Source: Nonomuraea zeae | GTDB taxonomy: Bacteria > Actinomycetota > Actinomycetes > Streptosporangiales > Streptosporangiaceae | Direction of reading: 5' to 3' | DNA: 50,109 nucleotides | NCBI RefSeq assembly: GCF_005889725.1 | Contig: NZ_VCKX01000059.1 | Coordinates: 1-50,109, forward strand | Part shown: positions 9,101-17,257 of the stretch, piece after piece | Layout of the letters: the number at the start of each line of letters is the position of its first letter | Position numbering within the stretch: the first letter of the stretch is position 1 | Notes under the pieces: model-generated | Seen by the model: only the letters and a program-made list of their open reading frames with translations | What the model was told of the DNA's origin: nothing | Database searches by the model: none | Position numbers and translations under genes: made by a program

Positions 9101-9186
9101 TCGGCGCTGAGAGCGTGACCGACCAGGCCGCGCGTACAGACCTGGTCAAGAGGTCCATGCGGCACCTGCTCGGCGATCCGCGCTGA
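6166..9186 (+). CDS. Secreted M14-family zinc carboxypeptidase with C-terminal extension
   Basis: A 1006-aa exported metallopeptidase. The GTG at 6166 is chosen because GAAGGGG lies six bases upstream and a signal peptide follows at once (LTIVAAVIIGLGTSIVALPAQAS). After an N-terminal propeptide-like region comes the M14 domain. Its zinc ligands are His181 and Glu184 (TQHAREWIS) and His311 (NYHSFGP), and the catalytic base is Glu381 (SWTPELDEG). The protein is more than twice the length of a bare M14 peptidase. The remaining ~550 residues contain a beta-rich segment, a region resembling a class I glutamine-amidotransferase-like fold (QVLVLAAEDV) and a jelly-roll-like tail similar to those of immune-inhibitor-A-type secreted proteases. 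It probably removes C-terminal residues from extracellular proteins. An in-frame ATG at 6103 has no ribosome site. Confidence 0.93.
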   Translation: MSRTLTIVAAVIIGLGTSIVALPAQASLDPLPARDRIELYELDSPPGTAQTLREKGFDVVQQESKGGKEHVELTAAQTDLDALKKLGYRPQPVRNPQGQTQLEAAKAQAAGGYTVYKSYSEPGGIADQLKAVANANRDIVKLQSIGKTLRGQDILAAKVTTGARVLPDGIKPSTLYSATQHAREWISTQVDLRLLKYVVANKTALRDLLNKTELWFVPVANPDGYDFTFTEGNRLWRKNLRDNDGDGQIRIGDGVDPNRNFPTNFHYDEEGSSSIPSSETFRGSGPASEPETRAMDGLLRRVGFEMQLNYHSFGPLLLYPIGVQIATETADNPIYEALTGNDANPAIPGFDPDLGAELYTTNGDTNDQAHAQYGTLSWTPELDEGCDGCGFVFPDDEALVQAEFEKGLPFALDVAKSAVNPVEPVTHLGNRTPDFEIDPFELSYGRDQVVQVNAKRKLGPVFLNYQVNGGRTKVSLTGEWKGGERYGKGYNRYYHRLRGKITGTKPGDKVKVWFSSIGRKSADFTYTVATDIGGQVLVLAAEDVTGISPAQGVTEAKYADEYAAALTAAGYTSDVYDMDRLGRKAPHPLGVLSHYKAVVWETGDDIIPRTTGQVGGTTSKGGVDTELAVRDYLNEGGKLLHAGKYPSYAQNNNGLYYYQPDQPAQAECTVPDDPPCIPVFNDFQQYWLGAYVFFDDAGTDESGQPFALQGVGGKFDGFGATIEPGHTNSFVATSAILPPAQFPQFASSAPIKWVRPGGPFDPHTGAWDVYSGIADVSWKRLTKTIDLTGKSGGDLSFWTSYDTESAWDFLTVEARTAGGDDWTTLPDANGHTSADTGDSCLTENSGGWRTIHPFTQRYQGPACEPTGTSGSWNAASGNSAGWQQWKIDLTPYAGKQVELSISYISDWSTQGAGVFLDDFAVTLDGATTESTSFESDLGGWAAGAPPEGSAPSINNWFRTDQVFEEGAGITTQDTVYLGFGAESVTDQAARTDLVKRSMRHLLGDPR

Positions 9187-9203
9187 CGCCCCTGAGGGGC
9201 GTC
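9185..9203 (+). terminator. Short hairpin at the carboxypeptidase stop
   Basis: GACGCCCC-TGA-GGGGCGTC, an 8-bp perfect stem with a three-base loop that begins inside the stop codon of the M14 gene. No U-tract follows, so it may stabilise the 3' end rather than terminate by itself. Confidence 0.45.
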
Positions 9204-9259
9204 TGAGGACGCTCAGGGACCGTTGAGGGACCTTTGACGGGCCTTCGATGGGCCTGGGA

Positions 9260-9291
9260 GGGACACGGCACGGGCGTGCCGTGTCCCTCTT
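9260..9291 (+). terminator. Rho-independent terminator after the carboxypeptidase gene
   Basis: GGGACACGGCAC (9260-9271) pairs perfectly with GTGCCGTGTCCC (9276-9287) around a GGGC loop and is followed by TCTT. This 12-bp stem separates the M14 gene from the aldehyde dehydrogenase, which therefore needs its own promoter in about 9292-9360. Confidence 0.8.
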
Positions 9292-9374
9292 GCGTGTCCG
9301 GACAGAACATGGTTCGGTCGCCTTGAGGCATTCCTCTAGCGAGCAAGCATTCGGTCAAGCAGGAGGCTCACGAC

Positions 9375-10808
9375 ATGCGCCAGCACGACACGCTGTTCAT
9401 CGGGGGCGAATGGGTGGCCCCAGCGGGCACCGGAACGATAGACGTCATCTCCCCGCACACCGAGGAGCTCGTCGGCCGGGTGCCCGACGGCACGCCCGAG
9501 GACATGGAGCGCGCGATCGCCGCGGCCCGGCAGGCGTTCGACCACGGGCCGTGGCCGCGGCTGTCGTTCGCCGAGCGGGCCGAGGTGCTCGGCCGGCTGG
9601 CCGCGATCTACAACGAGCGGCAGGCCGAGATGGCCCAGCTCATCACCGAGGAGATGGGCTCGCCCATCACCTTCTCCAACCTGGCACAGGCCCCTCAGCC
9701 GCTGGGCATGCTGCAGTACTACGCCGAGCTCGGCAAGACCTTCGTCCAGGAGGAGCAGCGGCCGGGGCTGTTCGGCCCGATCACCGTCCGCAGGGAGCCC
9801 GTGGGCGTGGTGGCGGCCGTGGTGCCGTGGAACGTGCCGCAGTTCGTCACGATGACGAAGCTCGCGCCCGCGCTGCTGGCCGGCTGCACGATCGTGCTCA
9901 AGCCGGCGCCCGAGACGCCGCTGGACGCGTACCTGCTGGCCGAGTGGGCGGTCGAGGCGGGCCTGCCGGCCGGCGTGCTCAACATCGTGGCCGCCGGCCG
10001 CGAGACCGGCGAGCACCTGATCTCGCACCCCGGCGTGGACAAGGTGGCCTTCACCGGCTCGACGGCGGCCGGCCGGCGCATCGCGGCCATCTGCGGCGAG
10101 CAGCTCAAGCGGGTCAGCCTGGAGCTGGGCGGCAAGTCGGCCGCCATCATCCTCGACGACGCCGACCTGGCCTCCAGCATGGGCATGCTGGCGATCGCCT
10201 CGCTCATGAACAACGGCCAGGCGTGCGTGGCGCAGACCCGCATCCTGGCCTCGCAGAGCCGCTACGACGAGGTCGTCGAGGCGGTCGCGGGCATGGTCAA
10301 CTCCCAGCCCGTCGGCGACCCGGCCGACCCGTCGACCGGCATCGGCCCGCTGGTGGCCAAGCGCCAGCAGGACCGGGTCGAGGCGTACATCAAGATCGGC
10401 ATGGAGGAGGGCGCCAAGGTCGTCACCGGCGGGCTCGACCGGCCGTACGACCGCGGCTGGTACGTCTCGCCCACCGTCTTCGCCGGCGTCACCAACGACA
10501 TGCGCATCGCCCGCGAGGAGATCTTCGGGCCGGTGCTGGCCGTGATCCCGTACGACGACGAGGCCGACGCCATCAGGATCGCCAACGACAGCGACTACGG
10601 CCTGGCCGGCACGGTGTGGACCGCCGACACCGAGCACGGCATGGACGTGGCCCGCCAGGTCCGCACGGGCACCTACGGCGTGAACTGCTTCATGCTGGAG
10701 TCCAACGCGCCCTTCGGCGGCTACAAGGCCAGCGGCATCGGCCGCGAGCTGGGCCCCGAGGGCCTGAGCGGCTACCTGGAGTACAAGACGATCGCCCGGC
10801 TGGGCTGA
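9375..10808 (+). CDS. NAD(P)-dependent aldehyde dehydrogenase
   Basis: A 477-aa cytosolic ALDH-superfamily enzyme that oxidises an aldehyde to the acid. Catalytic residues are Asn153 (PWNVPQF), Glu250 (SLELGGKSA) and Cys284 (NNGQACVAQTRI). The Rossmann motif is FTGSTAAGR and the family segment EEIFGPVLAVIPY is present. Length is standard. AGGAGG lies eight bases before ATG 9375. The substrate cannot be read from sequence; SNLAQAPQPLGMLQYYAE resembles broad-range actinobacterial members. It stands alone between two terminators. Confidence 0.95.
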   Translation: MRQHDTLFIGGEWVAPAGTGTIDVISPHTEELVGRVPDGTPEDMERAIAAARQAFDHGPWPRLSFAERAEVLGRLAAIYNERQAEMAQLITEEMGSPITFSNLAQAPQPLGMLQYYAELGKTFVQEEQRPGLFGPITVRREPVGVVAAVVPWNVPQFVTMTKLAPALLAGCTIVLKPAPETPLDAYLLAEWAVEAGLPAGVLNIVAAGRETGEHLISHPGVDKVAFTGSTAAGRRIAAICGEQLKRVSLELGGKSAAIILDDADLASSMGMLAIASLMNNGQACVAQTRILASQSRYDEVVEAVAGMVNSQPVGDPADPSTGIGPLVAKRQQDRVEAYIKIGMEEGAKVVTGGLDRPYDRGWYVSPTVFAGVTNDMRIAREEIFGPVLAVIPYDDEADAIRIANDSDYGLAGTVWTADTEHGMDVARQVRTGTYGVNCFMLESNAPFGGYKASGIGRELGPEGLSGYLEYKTIARLG

Positions 10809-10821
10809 CCGGCCGCGAGTC

Positions 10822-10848
10822 AGGGCCCCGCGCGTGCCGCGGGGCCCT
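10822..10848 (+). terminator. Terminator hairpin after the aldehyde dehydrogenase
   Basis: AGGGCCCCGCG (10822-10832) and CGCGGGGCCCT (10838-10848) form an 11-bp perfect stem with a five-base loop, 13 bases after the stop codon. The following bases (CGTCGTT) are only weakly T-rich, as is common in high-GC actinomycetes. Confidence 0.75.
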
Positions 10849-11054
10849 CGTCGTTGCGGGCTGCTCACCCAGCGCGCCCCCGCGACGCTAGGTGTGCAAA
10901 CCACGACCTGCTCGCAGGCCGCTGGACGCGCCCTACTGTGAGCGACCGTCCGACCACAGAAGTATGTCCCATGTCCACCGCATCGGCGGTTTCCTTCCCC
11001 AGGGACTTTCTCCCGGTGGTTTCTTTCCATCCGCCCTAGGTAGACGTGTATTAC

Positions 11055-11828
11055 TCACGAAAAGTTCGAGGAGATCCATTTGCCGATTCTGCGGATGAGA
11101 TCGGGGGTCGCCGCGGACTCCGCGTGACCGTATCCGGGCTCGATCCAGAGCTCCTTGGGCTCGCGTGCGCCGCCGTAGAGCTGGTGCGCGTGTTCGAGCG
11201 GGAAGAACGTGTCGGCGTCGCCGTGGACGATCAGCAGCGGGGTCGGCGAGATGAGCGCGGCGGCCTCGTGCGGCGGCATCGGGATCGGGTCCCACTGGCC
11301 GCGCATGATCCTCGTACGCTTGGCCACCCGGGCCGCCCACCGGCCGAACGGCCGCTCGATCGCCCAGTGGACCTGGCGCATCGGCTTGGTGCCCCGGTAG
11401 TACCAGCGGGCGGGTCCGCTCACCGCGGCCACCGCGTCCACGCCGCCGCGCAGGCCAGCGTGCCGCACGGCCACCGCCGCGCCCATCGAGAACCCCACCA
11501 CCGCGATCTTCGAGTAGCCGATCACGCGGGCGTGCCTGACCGCGGCCTCGACGTCGAGGATCTCCAGGTCACCCACGGTGGTCTCGCCGCCGGAACGCCC
11601 GTGCCCGCGGAAGTCGAACGCGATCACACCGCCGTAGCCGCTCAGCACGTGCACGATCCGGCGCGCGGACCGCTCCCGCCACGACCCCGTGAACCCGTGC
11701 GCCACGACGATCCCGAGTCCCATGTCGTGCCCATGGCCTCCGCTGCGCAGAGGCGGGGTGTGTGCGGCGTCGATGCGGACCCCGTCCTCGGTCCTCAGCA
11801 TCACGGGGAAATTGGGCGCGAAAGGCAT
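11055..11828 (-). CDS. Alpha/beta hydrolase
   Basis: A 257-aa serine hydrolase with the alpha/beta fold. The oxyanion-side motif is VVAHGFTGS, the nucleophile elbow is VGFSMGAA, the acid is in LIVHGDADTFFP, and the histidine in GYGHAES near the C-terminus completes the triad. The substrate is unknown; the closest well-known types are carboxylesterases and dienelactone-hydrolase-like or S9-like small hydrolases. It starts ten bases after the stop of the first STAND-LuxR regulator on the same strand, so the two are almost surely co-transcribed. Its Shine-Dalgarno is poor, which suggests translational coupling. It may be an effector of that regulatory cassette (inference). Confidence 0.88.
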   Translation of the reverse strand: MPFAPNFPVMLRTEDGVRIDAAHTPPLRSGGHGHDMGLGIVVAHGFTGSWRERSARRIVHVLSGYGGVIAFDFRGHGRSGGETTVGDLEILDVEAAVRHARVIGYSKIAVVGFSMGAAVAVRHAGLRGGVDAVAAVSGPARWYYRGTKPMRQVHWAIERPFGRWAARVAKRTRIMRGQWDPIPMPPHEAAALISPTPLLIVHGDADTFFPLEHAHQLYGGAREPKELWIEPGYGHAESAATPDLIRRIGKWISSNFS

Positions 11829-11838
11829 GGATGTCAGC

Positions 11839-14268
11839 TTATGTTCGTCCGGAATCCGCCCCGTGCTCGGCCGCCCACACCGCGATCTGCGCCCGGGAGG
11901 AGAATCCCAGCTTCTCCATGATGTTGGCGACGTGCCTGGCCACCGTGGCCGTGCTGATCACCAGCTCCAGCGCGATGGCCCGGTTGCTCAGCCCGCGGGC
12001 GAGCAGCACGGCGATGTCCCGCTCCCTGGCGGTCAGCCCGCCGTACCGCGGCTCGGGCGCCACGGACACCGGCCGCCGCGCGGGCGCCGCCTCGCGGTCG
12101 AGCACCCGCCTGGCCACCTCGTCGGCGGGCTGCTCCGTCCCCGTCGCCCACAGCAACGCCACCCGGCCCTCGCCGAGCTCCGCACGGGCCTGCGCCAGCA
12201 GCTCCTGGACGCGCCCTGGCGTGCCGAACTGCCCGATGGCGTCACGCAGCACCGTGGCGGCCGCCGCGGCCAGCACGGCGCCTTCGAGGTCGCCCTGTGC
12301 CCGTGCCAGCGCCGACATGGCCATCAGCGCCCGCACGATCCCCCTGCGCTGCCCCGTCTGCCTGCTCAGGGCCAGGCTCGCGGCCACATGTGCTCGGGCG
12401 GCGGCGTAGTCGCCGAGACCGGCGGCCACCCTGCCGAGCTGGGCCTGGCAGCGGGCCAGCTCCACCCGGTTGTCCATGTCCCGCAGCAGCGGCAGCGCGG
12501 CGCCGTGATGGGACAGCGCCGCTTCCAGGTCGCCCGCGGCCTCGGCCACCGCCCCCAGATGGGCCAGCGCCCTGGCCAGCGTCCAGTGGTGCCCCGACTC
12601 CCTGGCCAGGGCCAGGGCCTCCTCCCCACTGCGCCGCGCCTGGCGCAACCGGCCGTGGAACAGCGCCAGGTTGAGCTGCGCGATCCTGACGGTGGCCAGG
12701 TTGAACAGGTCGTCGTGGGCGCGGGCCGCCGCCTCCAGCTCCTCCAGGTACCGCAGCGCCTTGTCGCTCTGCCCCGTGCGGAAGAAGACGGTCAGCGCCA
12801 CTCCGTAGGTGATGCCGAGCCAGTGCGTGTAGGGGTGCTTCTTCTGCTCCTCGACGCCCTGCACGATGAGCTCCTCCGCGCGGGCCAGCTCGTCGCCGAG
12901 CTCCAGCCCGTACGCCAGGCCGCCCTTGGCCACCGCGATCAGGTCGGGCGGCACCGCGGACAGGTCGAGCGCCAGTAGCCGCTCGTGCCAGCCGACGCTC
13001 TCCCCCAGGTCGCCGCGGACCGCGAGCACGGCCAGCGCCGCGCGGGCCAGGCGCAGCCCGAGCACGGGCTGCTTCGAGGCCACCGCCCAGCCGACCGCGA
13101 TCCTGCAGTCGTCGAGCAGGCCGCGGCCCTTGGTGAAGTGCGCGAACCGCTCGGGCCACGGCGTCCGCCGGTCCAGCGAGCCCGCCTCGTAGTGGTGCTC
13201 CATCTCCTCGCAGATGACGCGCAGGTGCCGGTCGCGCAGGCGTCCGGCCTCACCCGCCTCCTCCAGCCGCTGCGCGGCGTAATCCCTGATGGTCTCCAGC
13301 AGGCGGTAGCGGCCCGCGCCGTCGAGGTGCATCACCAGCGACTTGTCCACCAGGCCGCCGAGCAGATCGAGCAGGTCGAGCCTGCGCACGATGCCGCCGT
13401 CCGCGCACACCCGCTCGGCCAGCTCCAGGTCGAACTGCCCGGCGAACACCGACAACCGGCGCAGCAGCACCCGCTCCTTGGGGGTGAGCAGGTCGTGGCT
13501 CCACTCGACGGTGGCGAGGAGCGTGCGCTGCCTGGCGGGAGCCGTACGGTCGCCGGAGGTGAGCAGCCTGAACCGGTCGCCGATCCGGTCGGCGATCCGG
13601 CCGGGGCTCAGCACGCTGGTGCGGGCCGCCGCCAGCTCCAGCGCCAGGGGCAGCCCGTCGAGCGCGCGGCACAGGCGTACGACGTCGTCCATGGAGGCGG
13701 CCACCGCCCGCGCGCCCGCCGCCAGCGCCCGCTCGACGAAGAGCAGCACGGACTCGGCGTCGGGGTGGTGGTCGTCGGGCAGCTCCAGCGGCGGCACCCG
13801 CCAGATCAGCTCGCCCGGGATCCGCAGCGGCTCGCGGCTGGTCAGCAGGAACCGCAGCTCGGGGCACTCGGCGATCAGCCCGGTCACCAGCTCGGCGCAG
13901 TGCTCGACCAGGTGCTCGCAGTTGTCCAGGACGACCAGCGTGCTGGCCTCGCGCAGGCGCACGCGCAGGCCGTCGAGCAACCGCCCAGGAGCCTCGTCAC
14001 GAACGCCGAGCACCTCGGCCAGCTCGTTGACGATCAGCGCAGGATCGCCGATGCGGGCCAGCTCCACCAGCCACACGCCGTCGGCGAACCGGGGCACGGC
14101 CTGCGCCGCCACGCGCAGCGACAGGCGGGTCTTGCCGATGCCGCCGACCCCGCTGAGCGTGATCACGCGTTCTTCGTGGACCAGCGTGCTCAGCTCGGCC
14201 ACGTCTCTCGCGCGTCCGACGAAGCGGTTGGGCTCGGCGGGCAGGTTGTGCAGGAGTTGCGTGGTCAT
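11839..14268 (-). CDS. STAND-ATPase LuxR-family regulator, copy 1
   Basis: An 809-aa regulator. After the conserved entry HNLPAEPNRFVGR comes an NB-ARC/STAND ATPase with Walker A GVGGIGKT (40-47) and Walker B-like TLVVLDNCEHL. Then follow a winged-helix region, a long helical TPR-like sensor (about 360-720) and a C-terminal LuxR helix-turn-helix (LTARERDIAVLLARGLSNRA onward, with VISTATVARHVANIMEKLGF). Such proteins are thought to oligomerise on ATP when the sensor binds a ligand or partner protein, then activate transcription. It is closely related to copy 2 at 14791-17205 along its whole length. A truncated ANL-domain gene precedes it by exactly 52 bases and an alpha/beta hydrolase follows. 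The ligand is unknown. Confidence 0.93.
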   Translation of the reverse strand: MTTQLLHNLPAEPNRFVGRARDVAELSTLVHEERVITLSGVGGIGKTRLSLRVAAQAVPRFADGVWLVELARIGDPALIVNELAEVLGVRDEAPGRLLDGLRVRLREASTLVVLDNCEHLVEHCAELVTGLIAECPELRFLLTSREPLRIPGELIWRVPPLELPDDHHPDAESVLLFVERALAAGARAVAASMDDVVRLCRALDGLPLALELAAARTSVLSPGRIADRIGDRFRLLTSGDRTAPARQRTLLATVEWSHDLLTPKERVLLRRLSVFAGQFDLELAERVCADGGIVRRLDLLDLLGGLVDKSLVMHLDGAGRYRLLETIRDYAAQRLEEAGEAGRLRDRHLRVICEEMEHHYEAGSLDRRTPWPERFAHFTKGRGLLDDCRIAVGWAVASKQPVLGLRLARAALAVLAVRGDLGESVGWHERLLALDLSAVPPDLIAVAKGGLAYGLELGDELARAEELIVQGVEEQKKHPYTHWLGITYGVALTVFFRTGQSDKALRYLEELEAAARAHDDLFNLATVRIAQLNLALFHGRLRQARRSGEEALALARESGHHWTLARALAHLGAVAEAAGDLEAALSHHGAALPLLRDMDNRVELARCQAQLGRVAAGLGDYAAARAHVAASLALSRQTGQRRGIVRALMAMSALARAQGDLEGAVLAAAAATVLRDAIGQFGTPGRVQELLAQARAELGEGRVALLWATGTEQPADEVARRVLDREAAPARRPVSVAPEPRYGGLTARERDIAVLLARGLSNRAIALELVISTATVARHVANIMEKLGFSSRAQIAVWAAEHGADSGRT

Positions 14269-14320
14269 GAGGGGCCCAAGCGGTCGCGGCGGATCTCATC
14301 CCTGCTCAGTGTCCACCGCT

Positions 14321-14734
14321 TCAGCGCTCCGTGCGATCACTTTCCGCGCAGATTCGGCGACTGCCCGGATACGAATGTAGAGCGCTCAGGTCCGCCACGC
14401 TCATCACGACGCGTACGCGCGACTCGTCCGCCGCGTCCAGGGCGTGCGGCAGATCGGAGATCATCACGCGGGCGCCGCTCGCCTTGATCCGGTCTCTGAG
14501 CGAGCCCGTGTCGAGGTCGGCGGGCACCGGCCAGGCGACGCCGCCCGCGGCGATCACCGCGTCGGCGGCCACCAGCAGGTCGGGCCCGACCGGCAGGCAG
14601 ATGAGCACGGTGTCACCCGTGCGCACTCCTCTGCGCCGCAACTGGACGGTCGCGACGGCGGACCTCTCGTCCAGCTGCTCCTCGGTGAGCTCCAGGCCGG
14701 TGCCTGAGTCCACCATGACGATGCGCTCATCCAT
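14321..14734 (-). CDS. Truncated ANL (AMP-binding-like) protein, copy 1
   Basis: A 137-aa protein resembling only the first subdomain of acyl-CoA synthetases and adenylation domains: LRRRGVRTGDTVLICLPVGP, then VAADAVIAAGGVAWPVP and a helix leading to RIKASGARVMISD. The ATP-binding signature loop (S-S/T-G-T-T-G-x-P-K) and the entire C-terminal domain are absent, so adenylation is not expected. It aligns with the first ~110 residues of copy 2 at 17258-18001 and stands in the same place, 52 bases upstream of a STAND-LuxR gene. ATG 14734 lies seven bases after a TANNNT -10 element, suggesting leaderless translation. An upstream in-frame ATG (14770 region) is possible. It may be a ligand-binding pseudoenzyme or a decaying gene. 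Confidence 0.75.
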   Translation of the reverse strand: MDERIVMVDSGTGLELTEEQLDERSAVATVQLRRRGVRTGDTVLICLPVGPDLLVAADAVIAAGGVAWPVPADLDTGSLRDRIKASGARVMISDLPHALDAADESRVRVVMSVADLSALHSYPGSRRICAESDRTER

Positions 14735-14747
14735 GCAGCCCACGCTA
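14735..14747 (-). promoter_or_regulatory. Leaderless-type promoter of ANL copy 1
   Basis: On the minus strand TAGCGT (14742-14747) lies seven bases before ATG 14734 in the context CCTAGCGTGGGCTGC. The promoter of copy 2 reads CCTAGATTGGCGGC before its ATG, so the element is shared. No clear -35 is seen. Confidence 0.45.
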
Positions 14748-14790
14748 GGGAGGGCGTCACATGCATACATGGGGCGGAATATGCAGATCC

Positions 14791-17205
14791 CTATGCAGAA
14801 TCGCCGGAGCGCTCGGCGGCCCACACCGCGATCTGCGCCCGCGAGGTGTAGCCGAGCTTCTCCATGATGTTGGCGATGTGGCGCGCGACGGTCGCCGGGC
14901 TGATCACCAGCTCCTCCGCGATGGCCCGGTTGGACAGCCCTCGGGTGAGCAGGCCCGCGATCTCCCTCTCGCGCGCGGTCAGCAGCGAGTGTCTGACCGG
15001 CTCGGTCGCCACGGGGCCGGCGCTCGCCAGCCGCTCGCCTTCGAGCACGTGGTGGGCGGCGTCGTCGGGGCTCATGGCCCGGCCGCGCGACCAGAGCGAG
15101 GTGGTGCGGCCGTCGCCCAGCTTGGTGCGGGCCCGGCCGAGCAGCTCCTCGATCCTGGTCGTGGCCGACTGCTGGCCGATCGACTCGCGCAGCGTGGCCG
15201 CCGCCGCGGCGGCCAGCACGGCGCTCTCCAGGTCGCCTTCGGACTCGGCCAGCACCGACAGCCCCACCAGGCACCTGGCCACCCCCTGGCGCTGCCCGGT
15301 GGCCCGGCCCAGCGCGAGGCTCGCGGCCAGCCGCTCCCTGGCCGTGGCGAACTCGTGCAGCATCGCCGCCACCCTGCCGATCCTGGCCAGGCAGCGCGCC
15401 AGCTCCGGGTCGCTGCCCAGCTCCTGCAGCCAGGGGACGGCCAGTTCGTACTGGGCCTGGGCGGCCACCAGGTCGCCGCGGGCCTCGGCCACCGCGCCGA
15501 GCTGGGCCGCGGTCCTGGCCATGATCCAGCGGTGGCCGTGTGCGCGCGCCCGCGCGAGCGCCTCCTCGCCGTGCCGCTGCGCCTCGCGCAACCGGCCGCG
15601 GGTCAGGGCCACCGCGGACAGCCCGGCCAGCCCCGCCGCCTGGTTCCAGGTGTCGCCGGAGCTGGTGGCCAGCGCCAGGCCCTCCTCCGCGTGGTGCAGC
15701 GCCTCGTCGGTCCGGCCGATGCGCAGCAGCACCACCACCATGAGGCTGTGCATGACGCAGCGCGGGAAGACGTTCGGCGGTGGCAGCCCCGCCAGGCTCT
15801 CCCCGGCCACCTCCAGCGAGCGGCTCAGCTCGTCTCGCGCCTCCAGCCCGTAGGCGAGGTAGGCCTTGGCGTGCGCGACCTGCCCGTCGGGCACATGGGT
15901 CAGGTCCAGCGAGAGCAGGCGTTCGATCCAGGCGACGATCTCCGTCAGGTTGCCGCCGATGGGCAGCAGCCCGGTGCTGGTCGTGCACAGGCGCAGGCCC
16001 AGCAGCGCGTTACCGGACTCGGCCGCCCAGTCGAGCGCCACCCGCTGGTCGTCGAGCAGGCTCCTGCTCATGGTCAGCGCCGCCAGCCGCTCGGGCCACG
16101 GGACGTCCGGCGTCACCATCTCGGTCGTGAAATGGCGGGCCTGCAGCTCGCAGAGCACGTTGAGATGCCGCTCGCGCAGGACCTCGTGCTCACCCGCCTG
16201 TTCGAGGCGCTCGACCGCGTAACGCTTGATGGTCTCCAGCAGCCAGTAGCGCCTGCGGCTCTCGTCGCACAGCACGAGGGACTTGTCGACCAGGCCGCCG
16301 AGCAGATCGACGATCTCCGGCTCGGAGATGGGCCGCTCGGCGCAGACCTGCTCGGCCAGGTCCAGGTCGAAGGCGCCGGCGAACACCGACAGCCGGCGCA
16401 GCAGCACCTGCTCCTTGGCCGACAGCAGGTCGTAGCTCCACTCGACGGTCGCGAGCAGCGTGCGATGCCGGGCGGGGGCCGTGCGCCCGCCGGTGGTCAG
16501 CAGCGAGAAGCGATCGTCTATCCGGTCGGCGATCTGCCCGGGGCTGAGCAGGCTCGTGCGCGCCGCGGCCAGCTCCAGCGCCAGCGGCAGCCCGTCGAGC
16601 GCCTGGCACAGGCGCACCACGTCGGGCAGGCTCTCCCGGCCGAGCCTGGTGCCGGCCGCCGCCGAGCGGTCCATGAAGAGCTGCACGGACTCGGCGTCGG
16701 GGGTGCCCATGTCGGGCAGGTCGAGCGGCGGCACCCGCCAGATGAGCTCGCTGGCGATGCGCAACGGCTCTCTGCTGGTGGCCAGGATGCTCAGCCGCGG
16801 GCAGGCGGCGATCAGCGCCGCGGACACCTCGGCGCACCTGTCGACCAGGTGCTCGCAGTTGTCGAGCAGCAGCAGGCAGCGCAGGCCGCGCAGCCGGGCC
16901 GTCACGGTGTCGAGCAGCGGTCGGCCGGTCTCCTCCCGCACGCCGAGCACGCGGGCGATCTCCTGGGCCACGAACTCGGGCCTGCTGAACCTGGCCAGCT
17001 CCACCAGCCAGACGCCGTCGGGGTAGGCGGGCACCAGCCCGGCGGCCACCCGCAGCGCCAGCCGGGTCTTGCCGATGCCGCCGACGCCGCACAGCGTCAC
17101 CACCCGCGTCTCGCCGAACAGCCCGCGCAGATCGTCGAGGTCACGCTCACGACCCACGAACCGGTTGGGCTCTGCTGGAAGATTGTGCCGTGGGGGCTCT
17201 GGCAT
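14791..17205 (-). CDS. STAND-ATPase LuxR-family regulator, copy 2
   Basis: An 804-aa paralogue of the regulator at 11839-14268 with the same order of parts: HNLPAEPNRFVGR entry, Walker A GVGGIGKT (40-47), Walker B-like LLLLDNCEHL, winged helix, TPR-like helical sensor, C-terminal LuxR helix-turn-helix with VISPATVARHIANIMEKLGY. The ATG at 17205 is chosen over an upstream in-frame TTG at 17268. It gives an N-terminus of identical length to copy 1, and the TTG would overlap the preceding gene. A weak AGGGTGA lies six bases upstream. The gene begins 52 bases after the stop of the longer ANL fragment. The sensor half has diverged more than the DNA-binding half, so the two copies may read different signals but related DNA sites (inference). 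Confidence 0.93.
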   Translation of the reverse strand: MPEPPRHNLPAEPNRFVGRERDLDDLRGLFGETRVVTLCGVGGIGKTRLALRVAAGLVPAYPDGVWLVELARFSRPEFVAQEIARVLGVREETGRPLLDTVTARLRGLRCLLLLDNCEHLVDRCAEVSAALIAACPRLSILATSREPLRIASELIWRVPPLDLPDMGTPDAESVQLFMDRSAAAGTRLGRESLPDVVRLCQALDGLPLALELAAARTSLLSPGQIADRIDDRFSLLTTGGRTAPARHRTLLATVEWSYDLLSAKEQVLLRRLSVFAGAFDLDLAEQVCAERPISEPEIVDLLGGLVDKSLVLCDESRRRYWLLETIKRYAVERLEQAGEHEVLRERHLNVLCELQARHFTTEMVTPDVPWPERLAALTMSRSLLDDQRVALDWAAESGNALLGLRLCTTSTGLLPIGGNLTEIVAWIERLLSLDLTHVPDGQVAHAKAYLAYGLEARDELSRSLEVAGESLAGLPPPNVFPRCVMHSLMVVVLLRIGRTDEALHHAEEGLALATSSGDTWNQAAGLAGLSAVALTRGRLREAQRHGEEALARARAHGHRWIMARTAAQLGAVAEARGDLVAAQAQYELAVPWLQELGSDPELARCLARIGRVAAMLHEFATARERLAASLALGRATGQRQGVARCLVGLSVLAESEGDLESAVLAAAAAATLRESIGQQSATTRIEELLGRARTKLGDGRTTSLWSRGRAMSPDDAAHHVLEGERLASAGPVATEPVRHSLLTAREREIAGLLTRGLSNRAIAEELVISPATVARHIANIMEKLGYTSRAQIAVWAAERSGDSA

Positions 17206-17257
17206 GTGGTCACCCTGCGTCGCGGAAGGATCACACTCTCCCACAGTGTCGCACTTT

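Noticed and set aside
6217..9165. 982-codon open frame antisense to the M14 carboxypeptidase
   Set aside because: It is a high-GC shadow frame: low-complexity Arg/Val/Gly/Leu composition, no domain, and the sense frame has a signal peptide and a full M14 active site.
9187..9250. Degenerate repeats around CTCAGGGACCGTTGAGGGACC
   Set aside because: Short, imperfect and next to a terminator; probably chance or decayed hairpin sequence.
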